NCBI GenBank assembly: GCA_902627935.1
Contig: CACOLA010000001.1
Location: 62,001 to 126,000 of the forward strand
DNA from: an uncultured Pelagibacteraceae bacterium
Lineage (GTDB): Bacteria; Pseudomonadota; Alphaproteobacteria; Pelagibacterales; Pelagibacteraceae
Reading direction: 5' to 3'
Length of the DNA stretch: 64,000 nucleotides
Positions 1 through 7,964 of this stretch are shown here, piece after piece. Within the stretch, counting starts at the first letter, position 1, and each line of letters opens with the position of its first letter. The notes under the pieces are model-generated. The model made no database searches. It was not told the origin of the DNA and saw nothing but the letters and a program-made list of their open reading frames with translations. The position numbers were made by a program, and so were the translations under genes.

Positions 1-1
1 A

Positions 2-448
2 AATGAAGAAGGAATTAAAAATACAATAATAGCGGATAACACAGGTGGAATTTTGATGCAAAGAGGAGAGGTTGATATGTGTATTGTTGGAACAGATAGA
101 ACTTTGGCTAATGGAGATGTTTGTAACAAAGTTGGTACCTATTTAAAAGCACTTGCTGCTCATGATAATAACATTCCTTTTTATGTTGCTCTTCCAAGTT
201 CAACAATTGATTGGAATATTAAAGATCATAAAGAAATACCTATAGAGGAAAGGAATTCAGAAGAACTATCTCATTTGGAGGGTTTAGATGAAAATGGAAA
301 AATTAAAAAAATACAAATATATCCTACAAAAAGTAAAGTGATGAATTTAGCTTTTGATGTAACACCAGCAAAATATGTGACAGGATTAATTACAGAAAAA
401 GGTATATGCGAAGCATCAACAAAGGGATTAAAGAAGTTATTTAAATGA
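2..448 (+). CDS. mtnA: S-methyl-5-thioribose-1-phosphate isomerase, C-terminal part (cut by window start)
   Basis: Converts 5-methylthioribose-1-phosphate to 5-methylthioribulose-1-phosphate in methylthioadenosine (MTA) salvage. The reading frame is open to the left edge, so only the C-terminal part is present. Visible family signatures are ADNTGG near the edge, then [17 protein letters not shown] with the family's catalytic-region Asp, and [20 protein letters not shown] pair at 53-58 lies inside the conserved domain and is not a real start. The stop overlaps the next start by 4 bp (ATGA), so it is co-transcribed with the aldolase. With the downstream spermidine synthase, which releases MTA, the context supports an MTA-salvage role. 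eIF2B-like relatives are the only real alternative. Confidence 0.93.
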   Translation, partial: NEEGIKNTIIADNTGGILMQRGEVDMCIVGTDRTLANGDVCNKVGTYLKALAAHDNNIPFYVALPSSTIDWNIKDHKEIPIEERNSEELSHLEGLDENGKIKKIQIYPTKSKVMNLAFDVTPAKYVTGLITEKGICEASTKGLKKLFK

Positions 449-1101
449 AAAATTTAGATCAAAGAAATAAAATTATTGAATATTCTTTAAAATTAAATTC
501 TACAAATCTTTCACCTCTTAGATCTGGCAATATATCGTTAAGAGGGAGAGAGGATGATAAAGATGGATATTTAATTACTCCTTCTGGAAAAAAATATGAA
601 ACTTTAAAACCGGAAGATATTGTTTTTATGGGTTTAAATGAAGAGACAGAAAATAACGACTCAATCAATAAACCCTCATCTGAATGGAGATTTCATAGAG
701 ATATTTACATTAATAAAAAAAATGCTCAGGCTATTGTTCATGCTCATTCCCCACACGCAACAGCTGTATCTTCACATGGAAAAGCAATACCACCATTTCA
801 TTATATGATTGCACTTGCAGGAGGTGAGGACATCAAATGTGCTGATTACGCTACTTTTGGAACAGAAGAGCTTTCCAATAATGTAATTAAAGCTTTAGAA
901 AATAGAAGTGCTTGCTTGATGTCTAATCACGGACAGGTTGCTTTTGGAAAAAATTTAGATGAAGCTTTTGAACTTGCACAAGAGATAGAAAATATTTGTC
1001 ATCAATACACTATTGCTCTAAAGTTAGGAATGCCAAAGATTCTTTCTTTTGAAGAAATGAAAAAGGTTTTAGATAAGGCTAAAAATTATAAAAAAGGGTA
1101 A
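445..1101 (+). CDS. class II aldolase/adducin family protein, probable 5-methylthioribulose-1-phosphate aldolase
   Basis: A 218-residue zinc aldolase of the fuculose-1-phosphate aldolase fold. It has the expected metal ligands: His-x-His at about residues 99/101 (VHAHSPHA) and His at about 162 (MSNHGQ), with an acidic residue at about 80 (SSEWRFH). It overlaps mtnA by 4 bp and ends one base before the SpeD-SpeE start. In Rhodospirillum rubrum and some E. coli, an aldolase of this family follows MtnA and splits methylthioribulose-1-phosphate into DHAP and methylthioacetaldehyde (the DHAP shunt). That role is inferred here from gene order. MtnB dehydratase belongs to the same superfamily and is the main alternative; no mtnC, mtnD or other later salvage gene is seen nearby. 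Confidence 0.8.
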   Translation: MKNLDQRNKIIEYSLKLNSTNLSPLRSGNISLRGREDDKDGYLITPSGKKYETLKPEDIVFMGLNEETENNDSINKPSSEWRFHRDIYINKKNAQAIVHAHSPHATAVSSHGKAIPPFHYMIALAGGEDIKCADYATFGTEELSNNVIKALENRSACLMSNHGQVAFGKNLDEAFELAQEIENICHQYTIALKLGMPKILSFEEMKKVLDKAKNYKKG

Positions 1102-1102
1102 A

Positions 1103-2143
1103 ATGATAAAAGTTGGGGAGCATATTACTTTAGATATAATTGGAACTTCCAAGGAATACGATCCATCGGTTTATGAGAGAGTTATCAATAAAATCGCTAA
1201 AGCTGCAGATGTTACTATTCTTAATATTTCTAAATATAAATTTGAACCTCAAGGTTTTACAATTTTAGCTTTACTTGCAGAAAGTCATATAAGTTTTCAT
1301 ACTTTTCCAGAAAAAGGAATTATAAGTTTTGATTTTTTTACTTGTGGAAAAATAAGTCCGTCTGTCGCAATTGATATTATTAAGAATGAATTTAAACATA
1401 AAAGAATAGTAAAAAAAGAATTTAATAGAGATACAAGATCACTGTACCATGACATATATAGCTCACCTGGATTACAAAAATCATACGTAGTAAATGAAGT
1501 TTTGGAGGATTTTAAATCAAAAGTTGGGCAACATATCGAAATCTTAGATCTGGAACAATTTGGAAAATCATTGTTTATTGATGGTGAAATTCAAGTAGCA
1601 ACTTCTGATGAACATTTATATAGCTCAACGTTTGTTGGCGCAGGTTTAAAGTTAAATAAGTCTAATGAAAGAGCAGCTATCATTGGTGGCGGTGATGGTG
1701 GTGTAGCAAGGGAATGTATATCAAAAAATTTTAATTTTGTTGATTGGTATGAGCTTGATCCTGAAGTTGTGAATGTTTGTAATAAGCATTTAGGAGATAT
1801 TGGAAAAAAAGCTACTGAAAAAAATTCAGTAAAATGTGTATGGGGTGATGCTTTTGAAAGTATTAAATCAGTAGGAGAGGATGTGTATGATCATATTTTT
1901 GTTGATTTAAACGATGATCAATATTGCATAGATTTAGCAGCAAAAAATATGGACAACCTGGTAAGAATTTTAAAACCAAAAGGAGTAATTACGGCGCAAG
2001 TTGGTAGCCAAGATAAAAAACCCCATCAAGTTGAAAATTGGTTAAATGTTTTTCATCATCACTTTGGAAATACTAAGTTATCAAGGGTTTATGTGCCTAG
2101 TTTTGATTGTTCATGGAATTTTTCTTCCTCAATAAATCATTAA
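1103..2143 (+). CDS. speDE: fused S-adenosylmethionine decarboxylase - spermidine synthase
   Basis: One 346-residue chain joins two enzymes. Residues about 1-110 are a prokaryotic AdoMet decarboxylase: LAESHISFHTFPE carries the self-cleavage Glu60-Ser61 that yields the pyruvoyl group, and Cys81 sits in FFTCG. Residues about 115-340 are an aminopropyltransferase: LFIDGEIQVATSDEHLY, then GGGDGGVARE, YELDPEVV for the thio-substrate and GDAFESI. The usual DxxDP motif after the sixth strand is replaced by VDLNDDQY. Decarboxylated AdoMet made by the first half can feed the second, giving spermidine plus MTA. Position after mtnA and the aldolase closes an MTA loop. Because cleavage falls near residue 60, the mature product should be a small beta subunit plus an alpha subunit carrying the transferase. 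Confidence 0.92.
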   Translation: MIKVGEHITLDIIGTSKEYDPSVYERVINKIAKAADVTILNISKYKFEPQGFTILALLAESHISFHTFPEKGIISFDFFTCGKISPSVAIDIIKNEFKHKRIVKKEFNRDTRSLYHDIYSSPGLQKSYVVNEVLEDFKSKVGQHIEILDLEQFGKSLFIDGEIQVATSDEHLYSSTFVGAGLKLNKSNERAAIIGGGDGGVARECISKNFNFVDWYELDPEVVNVCNKHLGDIGKKATEKNSVKCVWGDAFESIKSVGEDVYDHIFVDLNDDQYCIDLAAKNMDNLVRILKPKGVITAQVGSQDKKPHQVENWLNVFHHHFGNTKLSRVYVPSFDCSWNFSSSINH

Positions 2144-2201
2144 TTTTTCCTTTTTAAAATCTAAAAATTATGAAATACTATTTTTTTTATTAAAGGAGAT
2201 A

Positions 2202-3032
2202 ATGATGAATATATTCAAAAAAATAATTTTTTCAGTCTTATTTTCAATATTAATAATTGGAAATGTTAATGCTGATAAAATAAAAATTGGAACAGAAGGC
2301 GCCTATCCTCCATGGAACTCAAAAAATGAGGCAGGAAAGTTGATAGGGTTTGAAGTCGAATTGGCTTATACGTTATGTAGATATATAGGACAACAATGCG
2401 AGATCGTTGAGCAAGACTGGGATGGTATGATACCTGCGCTAATCATGAGAAAGTTTGATGCGATTATGGCAGGAATGTCAATTACTGCTGAAAGACAAAA
2501 AGCAATCAGTTTTTCCCAAGGCTATGCAGATGAAGTTGCCTCATTAGCTGTCATGAAAGGGTCTAGTCTAGAAGGTTTAGATACACCTGCTGGAATTAAT
2601 TTGACCAAACCTGATGGTGCAGCGAAGAAAGCATTAAAAACTCTTACTGCTGCTTTAGCTGGAAAAACAGTCTGTGTTCAGACAGCTACAATTCATCAAA
2701 ACTTTTTAGATTCAGGTGATGTTGGTAAGGTTAATGTAAGAACATATAAAACTCAAGATGAAGTAAATCTTGATTTAGCATCTGGTAGATGTGACGCTGC
2801 ATTAGCTGCTGCTGTTGCATTTAGTGACTATGCAGAAAAATCTGGCAAACCAGTTGTTTTGACTGGACCAACTTTTTCTGGTGGTGCATTTGGTAATGGT
2901 GTTGGAGTAGGTATTAGAAAAGATGATACCGAACTTTTAAAAAAGTTTAACGCTGCAATTAATAAAGCAAGAAAAAACGGAGATATTAGTAGAATAGCTA
3001 CTAAATGGTTCGGTTTTGACGCTTCTATGTAA
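2202..3032 (+). CDS. polar amino-acid ABC transporter, periplasmic binding protein (family 3)
   Basis: A 276-residue periplasmic solute-binding protein of the lysine/arginine/ornithine/octopine class. An N-terminal signal peptide ends near NVNA-DKIKIG, and the mature protein opens with the family sequence KIGTEGAYPPWN and LIGFEVELAYTL. Residues WDGMIPALIMRKFDAIMAG and MSITAERQKAISFS are typical binding-protein segments, and WFGF lies near the C terminus. Two cysteines (TLCRYIGQQCE) resemble the disulfide seen in amino-acid binders. A strong Shine-Dalgarno, AAAGGAG at 2192-2198, precedes paired ATGs at 2202 and 2205. Two permease genes follow. The exact substrate cannot be read; a basic amino acid or opine-like compound is a family-level guess. 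Confidence 0.9.
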   Translation: MMNIFKKIIFSVLFSILIIGNVNADKIKIGTEGAYPPWNSKNEAGKLIGFEVELAYTLCRYIGQQCEIVEQDWDGMIPALIMRKFDAIMAGMSITAERQKAISFSQGYADEVASLAVMKGSSLEGLDTPAGINLTKPDGAAKKALKTLTAALAGKTVCVQTATIHQNFLDSGDVGKVNVRTYKTQDEVNLDLASGRCDAALAAAVAFSDYAEKSGKPVVLTGPTFSGGAFGNGVGVGIRKDDTELLKKFNAAINKARKNGDISRIATKWFGFDASM

Positions 3033-3041
3033 TTAATTTTA

Positions 3042-3072
3042 GATTCGGCGACTATATATATAGTCGCCAATC
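3042..3072 (+). promoter_or_regulatory. perfect 22-bp palindrome / intercistronic hairpin between binding protein and permease
   Basis: Bases 3047-3068 read GGCGACTATAT and its exact reverse complement. A further GATT/AATC pairing lies outside a bulged C, so the hairpin spans 3042-3072. It sits 15 bases after the binding-protein stop and ends 4 bases before the first permease start. No T-run follows, so it is not a simple terminator. A 3' stem-loop that protects the binding-protein message and lowers permease expression is the likely role, by analogy with other ABC operons. A dimeric-protein operator is the alternative. Confidence 0.6.
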
Positions 3073-3075
3073 TTT

Positions 3076-3768
3076 ATGGAACTTCTAGCTTTTGGAAATA
3101 CTGGTTGGGGTGATGAGTTGTTTTATGCTACCCTGATGACGATAGCTGTATCAATTACAGCCATGTTAATTGGTTTTAGTTTTGCCGCTATTTTTACACC
3201 ACTCAAAATTTCAAAAAATAAATTGTTAAATTTTGTTGCAAATTCTTACACTACGGTCATTAGAGGAGTGCCAGAATTATTAGTAATTTACCTTTTCTTT
3301 TTTGGAGGAACCGGTGCAGTAATGTTTGTTGCTTCAATATTTGGTTATAATGAGTATATTGAAATTAATGCATTTATAACTGGTGCGTTTGCCATTGGAA
3401 TAATTTCTGGTGCTTATTCAACTGAGGTTTTTAGGGGAGCAGTTCAATCAATTGACAAAGGTCAGTTTGAGGCTGCTAAGGTCTTAGGATTAAGTAAATT
3501 CGCGCAATTTTTTAAAATCATTCTTCCTCAGGTTTTACGACTAGCAATTCCCAATCTAAGTAATGTCTGGCAAATAACCCTTAAAGATACATCTTTAATT
3601 TCTGTAACTGGTTTGGTTGAAATTATGAGACAATCTTATATTGCAGCAGGGTCCACTAGAGATCCTTTATTCTTCTATTCATTTGCAGCTGTTTTGTATT
3701 TAATACTCACTTATTTAAGTATGAAGTTAATCAATAGATTAGAAGTTAGATATAGCAGGGGATACTGA
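3076..3768 (+). CDS. polar amino-acid ABC transporter permease (HisQ-like)
   Basis: A 230-residue inner-membrane permease with about five hydrophobic segments. It carries the amino-acid permease signature RGVPELLVIYLFFFGG and the cytoplasmic EAA-type loop (VFRGAVQSIDKGQFEAAKVLG) that contacts the ATPase, followed by FFKIILPQVLRLAIPN. These match the His/Glu/Gln/Arg/opine permease family. It lies just past the intercistronic hairpin and its stop overlaps the start of the second permease by one base (TGATGG context). It should form a heterodimer with that protein. No ATPase gene is present downstream, so the transporter must borrow one encoded elsewhere. Confidence 0.9.
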   Translation: MELLAFGNTGWGDELFYATLMTIAVSITAMLIGFSFAAIFTPLKISKNKLLNFVANSYTTVIRGVPELLVIYLFFFGGTGAVMFVASIFGYNEYIEINAFITGAFAIGIISGAYSTEVFRGAVQSIDKGQFEAAKVLGLSKFAQFFKIILPQVLRLAIPNLSNVWQITLKDTSLISVTGLVEIMRQSYIAAGSTRDPLFFYSFAAVLYLILTYLSMKLINRLEVRYSRGY

Positions 3769-4445
3769 TGGATATAGAATTAATGGTAACTAGTTTTCCA
3801 AAATTGTTAAGTGCAGCAGTTGTAACTTTAAAATTATTATCGGTTTCTTTAATAATAGGTTTATTTATAGGATTGTTATTTGCAATTTTAAGAATAAATA
3901 GAAATATCTTTATTAATAAATTTGCATATGGATACTCTTATGTTTTTAGAGGTACTCCATTATTAGTACAAATATTCATTATTTATTTTGGTTTAGGACA
4001 AATTGAATATTTAAGAAGTACATTTTTATGGGTCATTTTAAAAGAACCTTACTGGTGTGCAATCATAGCTTTTGCTTTAAATACTGGAGCTTATACTTCA
4101 GAAATTTTAAGATCAGCATTTCAAACGATTAAACCAGGAATTATTGAAGCTGGTAAAAGTCTAGGTCTATCTAATAAAATAATTTTCTATAAAATTCAAA
4201 TACCAATAGCTATAAGACAATCACTTCCGGCATATGGAAATGAAATCATTTTAATGATGAAGGGAACATCTTTAGCAAGCACAGTTACACTTATGGATTT
4301 AACTGGAGTAGCAAAATATATCATTTCAACTACATTTAAGCCTATCGAGGTATTTATCGTGGCTGGTGGTATTTATTTATTTATGACCTTTATTATTCAT
4401 AATGTAATAAAATTTTTAGAAAAAAAATACAGTTTTAGTAATTAG
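3768..4445 (+). CDS. polar amino-acid ABC transporter permease (HisM-like)
   Basis: A 225-residue inner-membrane permease, partner of the upstream protein. Family signatures are FRGTPLLVQIFIIYFG, then EILRSAFQTIKPGIIEAG and the EAA loop continuing through KIQIPIAIRQSLPA. About five membrane spans are visible. Its start overlaps the upstream stop by one base, which fits translational coupling. The 3' end overlaps by 11 bp the 3' end of a convergent gene on the other strand (4435-4824). The importer operon stops here without an ATP-binding subunit. Confidence 0.9.
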   Translation: MDIELMVTSFPKLLSAAVVTLKLLSVSLIIGLFIGLLFAILRINRNIFINKFAYGYSYVFRGTPLLVQIFIIYFGLGQIEYLRSTFLWVILKEPYWCAIIAFALNTGAYTSEILRSAFQTIKPGIIEAGKSLGLSNKIIFYKIQIPIAIRQSLPAYGNEIILMMKGTSLASTVTLMDLTGVAKYIISTTFKPIEVFIVAGGIYLFMTFIIHNVIKFLEKKYSFSN

Positions 4446-4824
4446 TATATTCTTTAATTTCTCTTATTTTTGAACCCGTGAGATAATTTATTTCGAGTTT
4501 AATTTTAGCCCTTTCGTCATTTAAAAAATGCACATCTCTTGATAATTTAATAAATTTTTCCCCAAAATCTTTATCTCTCTCACATTGTCTTTTGTTATCC
4601 TCAATAACCCATAGTTTAGTATTTATTTCTTTAAGAGATTGATAAAGGTCATTAAGTTTATTGTCAGATTTTACATTCTTATTCAACTGTTCTTTTAAAA
4701 TAGAGTGCTCGTTAGTTATAAATTTTAATTTTTCAGAATCTTTAATTTTTTCTTTTTTAATTTCCAAAATTGAAATTTTATCTAAAAGTTCACCTATTGA
4801 AATTTCTATTAAAATTTTATTCAT
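4435..4824 (-). CDS. small coiled-coil protein of unknown function (DUF6165-like)
   Basis: A 129-residue soluble, charged protein opening MNKILIEISIGELLDKISIL. The start (I/V-S-x-GELxDKx(S/T)ILxIKxEKI) resembles a family of short uncharacterised proteins (DUF6165, from memory) often found near glycosyltransferase genes. It is divergent from the GT9 gene at 4857 with only 32 bases between starts, which favours a shared regulatory region and a surface-glycan link. Residues about 15-110 are predominantly helical with Lys/Glu-rich heptad-like spacing. No catalytic motif is visible and the biochemical role is unknown. Confidence 0.7.
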   Translation of the reverse strand: MNKILIEISIGELLDKISILEIKKEKIKDSEKLKFITNEHSILKEQLNKNVKSDNKLNDLYQSLKEINTKLWVIEDNKRQCERDKDFGEKFIKLSRDVHFLNDERAKIKLEINYLTGSKIREIKEYTNY

Positions 4825-4856
4825 AAAATTTAATACTGTGTTATCTTGTTATAAAT

Positions 4857-5798
4857 ATGTCTAATATTTTAATTATTAAACACGGATCATTAGGAGATAT
4901 AGCTCAAGCAAGCGGTGCAATTCAAGATATATCTGAAAATCACAAAAATGATCACATCTATATATTAACAACAAAACCTTATTTAGAGGTGTTTAAAAAA
5001 AATCCATTCATACATGAAGTAATTATAGATAAAAGATTACCAAGATATAATCTAATATATTTATATTTCTTAATGAGAGAACTTAAGAAACATAGTTTTT
5101 CAAAAGTTTTTGATCTTCAAAATTCATCAAGAACAAACTTTTATAAGAATATTCTTTTCCCTAAAGCAGACAAAGAAACATGGTCTAGTTCAATTACAAC
5201 TTTGCCGGAAGTGTTAAATAAAAAAGAATTTGATAAACATTCTGTTTTGGATAGATTTAATCATCAATTACAAACATCAGGATTAAAAACATCTCATACA
5301 TTAAATCCCGATTTTAGTTGGGCTTGTTCTGAGATCAGTGAAATTAAAAATAAATTCAAATTAGATAAATTTATTTTATTATTTCCTTTTTGTTCATCTC
5401 ATCTACATATTAAGAAGTGGCCTTATTATAATGATCTTATAAAGATTATTTTAGATAAATTTGGCAATAATTATAAAATTGTTACAGCTCCTGGCCCATC
5501 AGAGATTAATGATGCAAAAGAAATAAATGCTTTAGCTTTATTAAATAATGGAAAAGCACTTGATATTTCTCAACTAACTTCCATTATTAAAGATAGCTCT
5601 TTTGTAATTGCAAACGATACCGGACCAGCTCATATCGCAGCACATGTGGGCGCTAAAGGTTTAACTTTATTTGGAAAACATACGACAGCTTACAAAGTCA
5701 GTATTGAAAGAGAAAATTTTAAAGCAATTGAAGTAACAGATCTTAATAATCTGAGCGCAGAAAAAGTCTTTGAGAGATTGAGTAATTCTTTAAATTAA
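4857..5798 (+). CDS. glycosyltransferase family 9 (heptosyltransferase-like)
   Basis: A 313-residue GT-B fold transferase. The N terminus ILIIKHGSLGDIAQASGAI is the typical GT9 opening with the acceptor-side Gly/Asp. The donor-site motif FVIANDTGPAHIAAHVGAKG and the following LTLFGKHT match the ADP-heptose transferase pattern (NDSGPxHxAxA...FG). It probably adds heptose or a related sugar to the lipopolysaccharide core on the cytoplasmic face of the inner membrane. It is convergent with the next gene, and the two stops overlap by 4 bp. The donor sugar cannot be read from the sequence. Confidence 0.88.
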   Translation: MSNILIIKHGSLGDIAQASGAIQDISENHKNDHIYILTTKPYLEVFKKNPFIHEVIIDKRLPRYNLIYLYFLMRELKKHSFSKVFDLQNSSRTNFYKNILFPKADKETWSSSITTLPEVLNKKEFDKHSVLDRFNHQLQTSGLKTSHTLNPDFSWACSEISEIKNKFKLDKFILLFPFCSSHLHIKKWPYYNDLIKIILDKFGNNYKIVTAPGPSEINDAKEINALALLNNGKALDISQLTSIIKDSSFVIANDTGPAHIAAHVGAKGLTLFGKHTTAYKVSIERENFKAIEVTDLNNLSAEKVFERLSNSLN

Positions 5799-6877
5799 TA
5801 AAGAAATTTTTTATACTCTTCAAAAATTTTATCCCATTGAAATTTAGAAACGTATTCTTTAGCATTATTTCCAAGTTCAATATATTTTTTATTTTCAATC
5901 ATTAAATTTAATGAGCTATAAATATCATCTAGATTGTTTCCATCACAAATTAATCCAGTTTTATTTTGGTCAATAGCATCTGATGCACCACCATCTTTTC
6001 CTCCAAGCGAGGGAATTCCATATTGTGCAGCTTCAACATAAGCTATCCCAAAACCTTCAACAGAAGTTTTATGTTTTATAGATGGCATCACAAAGATATT
6101 GGATTTAGCTAATAAAGCATTTTTTAAATCATTACTTATATTTTTGAAGAACATTACTTGAGATGTGAGATCTAGTTCTTCAACTAATTTTTTTATATTC
6201 TTCTCTTCATCACCGTAACCAATACAAATATAAACAATATCAGGGTATAATTGTTTTAAATTTCTTAGTGCCATGATTATCTTTTCATGATTTTTTCTTT
6301 TATCAAATCTTGAAACAGTTATTAGTCTTGGTGATTTTACTTTTAATAGACTTTCTACTTTTTCAAGAGACTTTTTATTTAATTCTTGAACTGGGTTAGC
6401 CCCAGGATTTATAACTATAACTTTATCTTGGTTTACGCCATTACTAATTGCTAAATTCTTTGTATATTCAGAATTCGCAATTATTTTTTCTACATTGTTG
6501 AGAACTTTTATTATTCTTTTATTTACCGAGCTTCCTAATTGATGGTTGATCTCTTTACCATGGATTAAACAATACTTTTTTTTATCAGTTTTAATTAATT
6601 CTAAACTCTTCCAGTGATCAGCGATGATACCTTTAACTTTATTTACTTTTAAAAATTCATTTATTAATTGAGCTTTTCGAATTTTCCTAAATAATTTAAT
6701 TCCACCAACTCTTTCAATTGAAAAACTTTCCTTATTATCAAATTCTTTGTGATTTTCTTGATAATCTGCAAAAACTTTAATCATAAAGTTTTTAGACATT
6801 TCTTTACTTAGACCCCACATTAAACTTTGCATGCCACCTAATTCTGGAGGAAATGCTCTGGTAACAATTAAATACAT
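5795..6877 (-). CDS. glycosyltransferase family 4 (group 1)
   Basis: A 360-residue GT-B glycosyltransferase. The N terminus ends in the acceptor-domain motif RAFPPELGGMQSLMW (the PPxxGGxQ pattern). The C-terminal half has VSRFDKRKNHEKIIMALRN, CIGYGDEEKNIKKL and the donor-binding EGFGIAYVEAAQYGIPSLGG (E-x7-E of GT4). It is transcribed with the upstream redoxin gene, sharing one base with its stop. With the neighbouring GT9 it probably works on lipopolysaccharide or another envelope glycan. The sugar donor is not determinable. Confidence 0.9.
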   Translation of the reverse strand: MYLIVTRAFPPELGGMQSLMWGLSKEMSKNFMIKVFADYQENHKEFDNKESFSIERVGGIKLFRKIRKAQLINEFLKVNKVKGIIADHWKSLELIKTDKKKYCLIHGKEINHQLGSSVNKRIIKVLNNVEKIIANSEYTKNLAISNGVNQDKVIVINPGANPVQELNKKSLEKVESLLKVKSPRLITVSRFDKRKNHEKIIMALRNLKQLYPDIVYICIGYGDEEKNIKKLVEELDLTSQVMFFKNISNDLKNALLAKSNIFVMPSIKHKTSVEGFGIAYVEAAQYGIPSLGGKDGGASDAIDQNKTGLICDGNNLDDIYSSLNLMIENKKYIELGNNAKEYVSKFQWDKIFEEYKKFLY

Positions 6878-7431
6878 TAATTATTTTTCCACTTTATACC
6901 ACAACCAGCACTTGGTGTTTGGTTTTCAGGTCCTTTTCCGGTTTTAGCGATTTGCTTCATCGCAGTTAATAAATCACTTTCACCTTCTTTTACTGGAATT
7001 AAATTCTTAAGCTCTCTTAATCGTCCTCTATATTGAAGTTCTAAATTTTTATTATATCCAAAGAAATCTGGTGTGCACACTGCATCATAAGTTCTAGCGA
7101 TTTCTTGTGTTTCATCTACTAAATAGGGAAAATTAAATTTATGTTTTTTTGCAAATAAAATCATGTTTTCAAATGAGTCTTCTGGATAATTTTTGGCATC
7201 ATTTGCACAAATAGCAACGGAGTTAATACCTAGTTCTTTCAATTTTTTACAATCTTCAACAATGTCTTTTGTAACTGCTTTAACATAAGGACAATGATTA
7301 CAGATAAACATTATTAATGTTCCGTTTTCACCTTTTACATCATTTAGAGAAATTATTTTATTGTCTGTTGATTTCAGCTTAAAGTCATAAGCCTTTTGGC
7401 CGAAATCACATATTGGAGTTTGTATAGGCAT
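6877..7431 (-). CDS. thioredoxin-fold redoxin (AhpC/TSA-like)
   Basis: I start this at the ATG rc-7431 (MPIQTPICDFGQKAYDFKL). A longer frame to 7518 would run through the divergent gene's 5' end and adds a non-family leader. The protein is 184 residues. It follows the redoxin pattern: DFKLKSTDNKIISLNDVKGENG, then the redox site MFICNHCPYVKA (CxxC) and the cis-Pro region AVCTPDFFGY. A C-terminal SAGCGIKWK is conserved in this subgroup. It is probably a cytoplasmic thiol-disulfide or peroxide-related enzyme. Its start is only 20 bases from the oppositely directed hexapeptide-repeat gene. Confidence 0.82.
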   Translation of the reverse strand: MPIQTPICDFGQKAYDFKLKSTDNKIISLNDVKGENGTLIMFICNHCPYVKAVTKDIVEDCKKLKELGINSVAICANDAKNYPEDSFENMILFAKKHKFNFPYLVDETQEIARTYDAVCTPDFFGYNKNLELQYRGRLRELKNLIPVKEGESDLLTAMKQIAKTGKGPENQTPSAGCGIKWKNN

Positions 7432-7451
7432 AATGCTATAATATATAAATA

Positions 7452-7964
7452 ATGTTTTATGATTTAAAAGATAAAAAACCAAAAAACTCTGGCGAAAATT
7501 GGGTAGCCCCAAATGCAACTGTAATAGGTGACGTTACATTAGAAAAAAATACTAGTATCTGGTTTAATGCAACTCTAAGAGGAGATATAGAAAATATTCA
7601 TATAGGTGAGGGATCAAATGTCCAAGATGGAAGTGTATTACACACAGACCCTGGTTGTCCTCTTAAAGTTGGAAAAGATGTAACCATTGGACATCTGGTC
7701 ATGCTTCATGGCTGTACGATAGGAGACAATAGTTTAATTGGAATTGGTGCAGTAATTCTAAATAAAGCTAAAATTGGTAAAAATTGTATCATTGGTGCAA
7801 AAGCCCTAATTACTGAAAATAAAGTTATTCCGGATAATTCTTTAGTTGTTGGTTCTCCAGGTAAAGTTGTTAGAGAGGTTACTGAAGAAGAAAAAAAAGC
7901 AGTTTGGGAGAACACCAAACATTACCAAGACAATTGGAAAAAATATTCTAAATCAATTTTTTAA
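7452..7964 (+). CDS. gamma-carbonic-anhydrase-like hexapeptide-repeat protein (YrdA/PaaY family)
   Basis: A 170-residue left-handed beta-helix protein with successive hexapeptide repeats (VIGDVTLEKNTSIW, IGEGSNVQDGS and so on). It has the metal-site histidines of the gamma-class carbonic anhydrase fold (DGSVLHTD and IGHLVMLHGC) and the C-terminal GSPGKVVREVTEEE of the YrdA/CaiE/PaaY group. Trimeric, cytoplasmic and metal-binding are family expectations. Whether it hydrates CO2 or acts on acyl thioesters cannot be told. The stop overlaps the convergent PNPOx-like gene by 4 bp. Confidence 0.88.
   Translation: MFYDLKDKKPKNSGENWVAPNATVIGDVTLEKNTSIWFNATLRGDIENIHIGEGSNVQDGSVLHTDPGCPLKVGKDVTIGHLVMLHGCTIGDNSLIGIGAVILNKAKIGKNCIIGAKALITENKVIPDNSLVVGSPGKVVREVTEEEKKAVWENTKHYQDNWKKYSKSIF

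Noticed and set aside
53-448. A short independent protein starting at TTG/ATG 53-58
   Set aside because: The frame is open to the window edge and encodes conserved MtnA sequence upstream of that point.
6877-7518. Longer redoxin start at 7518
   Set aside because: The added residues run antisense through the first codons of the divergent hexapeptide-repeat gene and match no redoxin leader; ATG rc-7431 fits the family.
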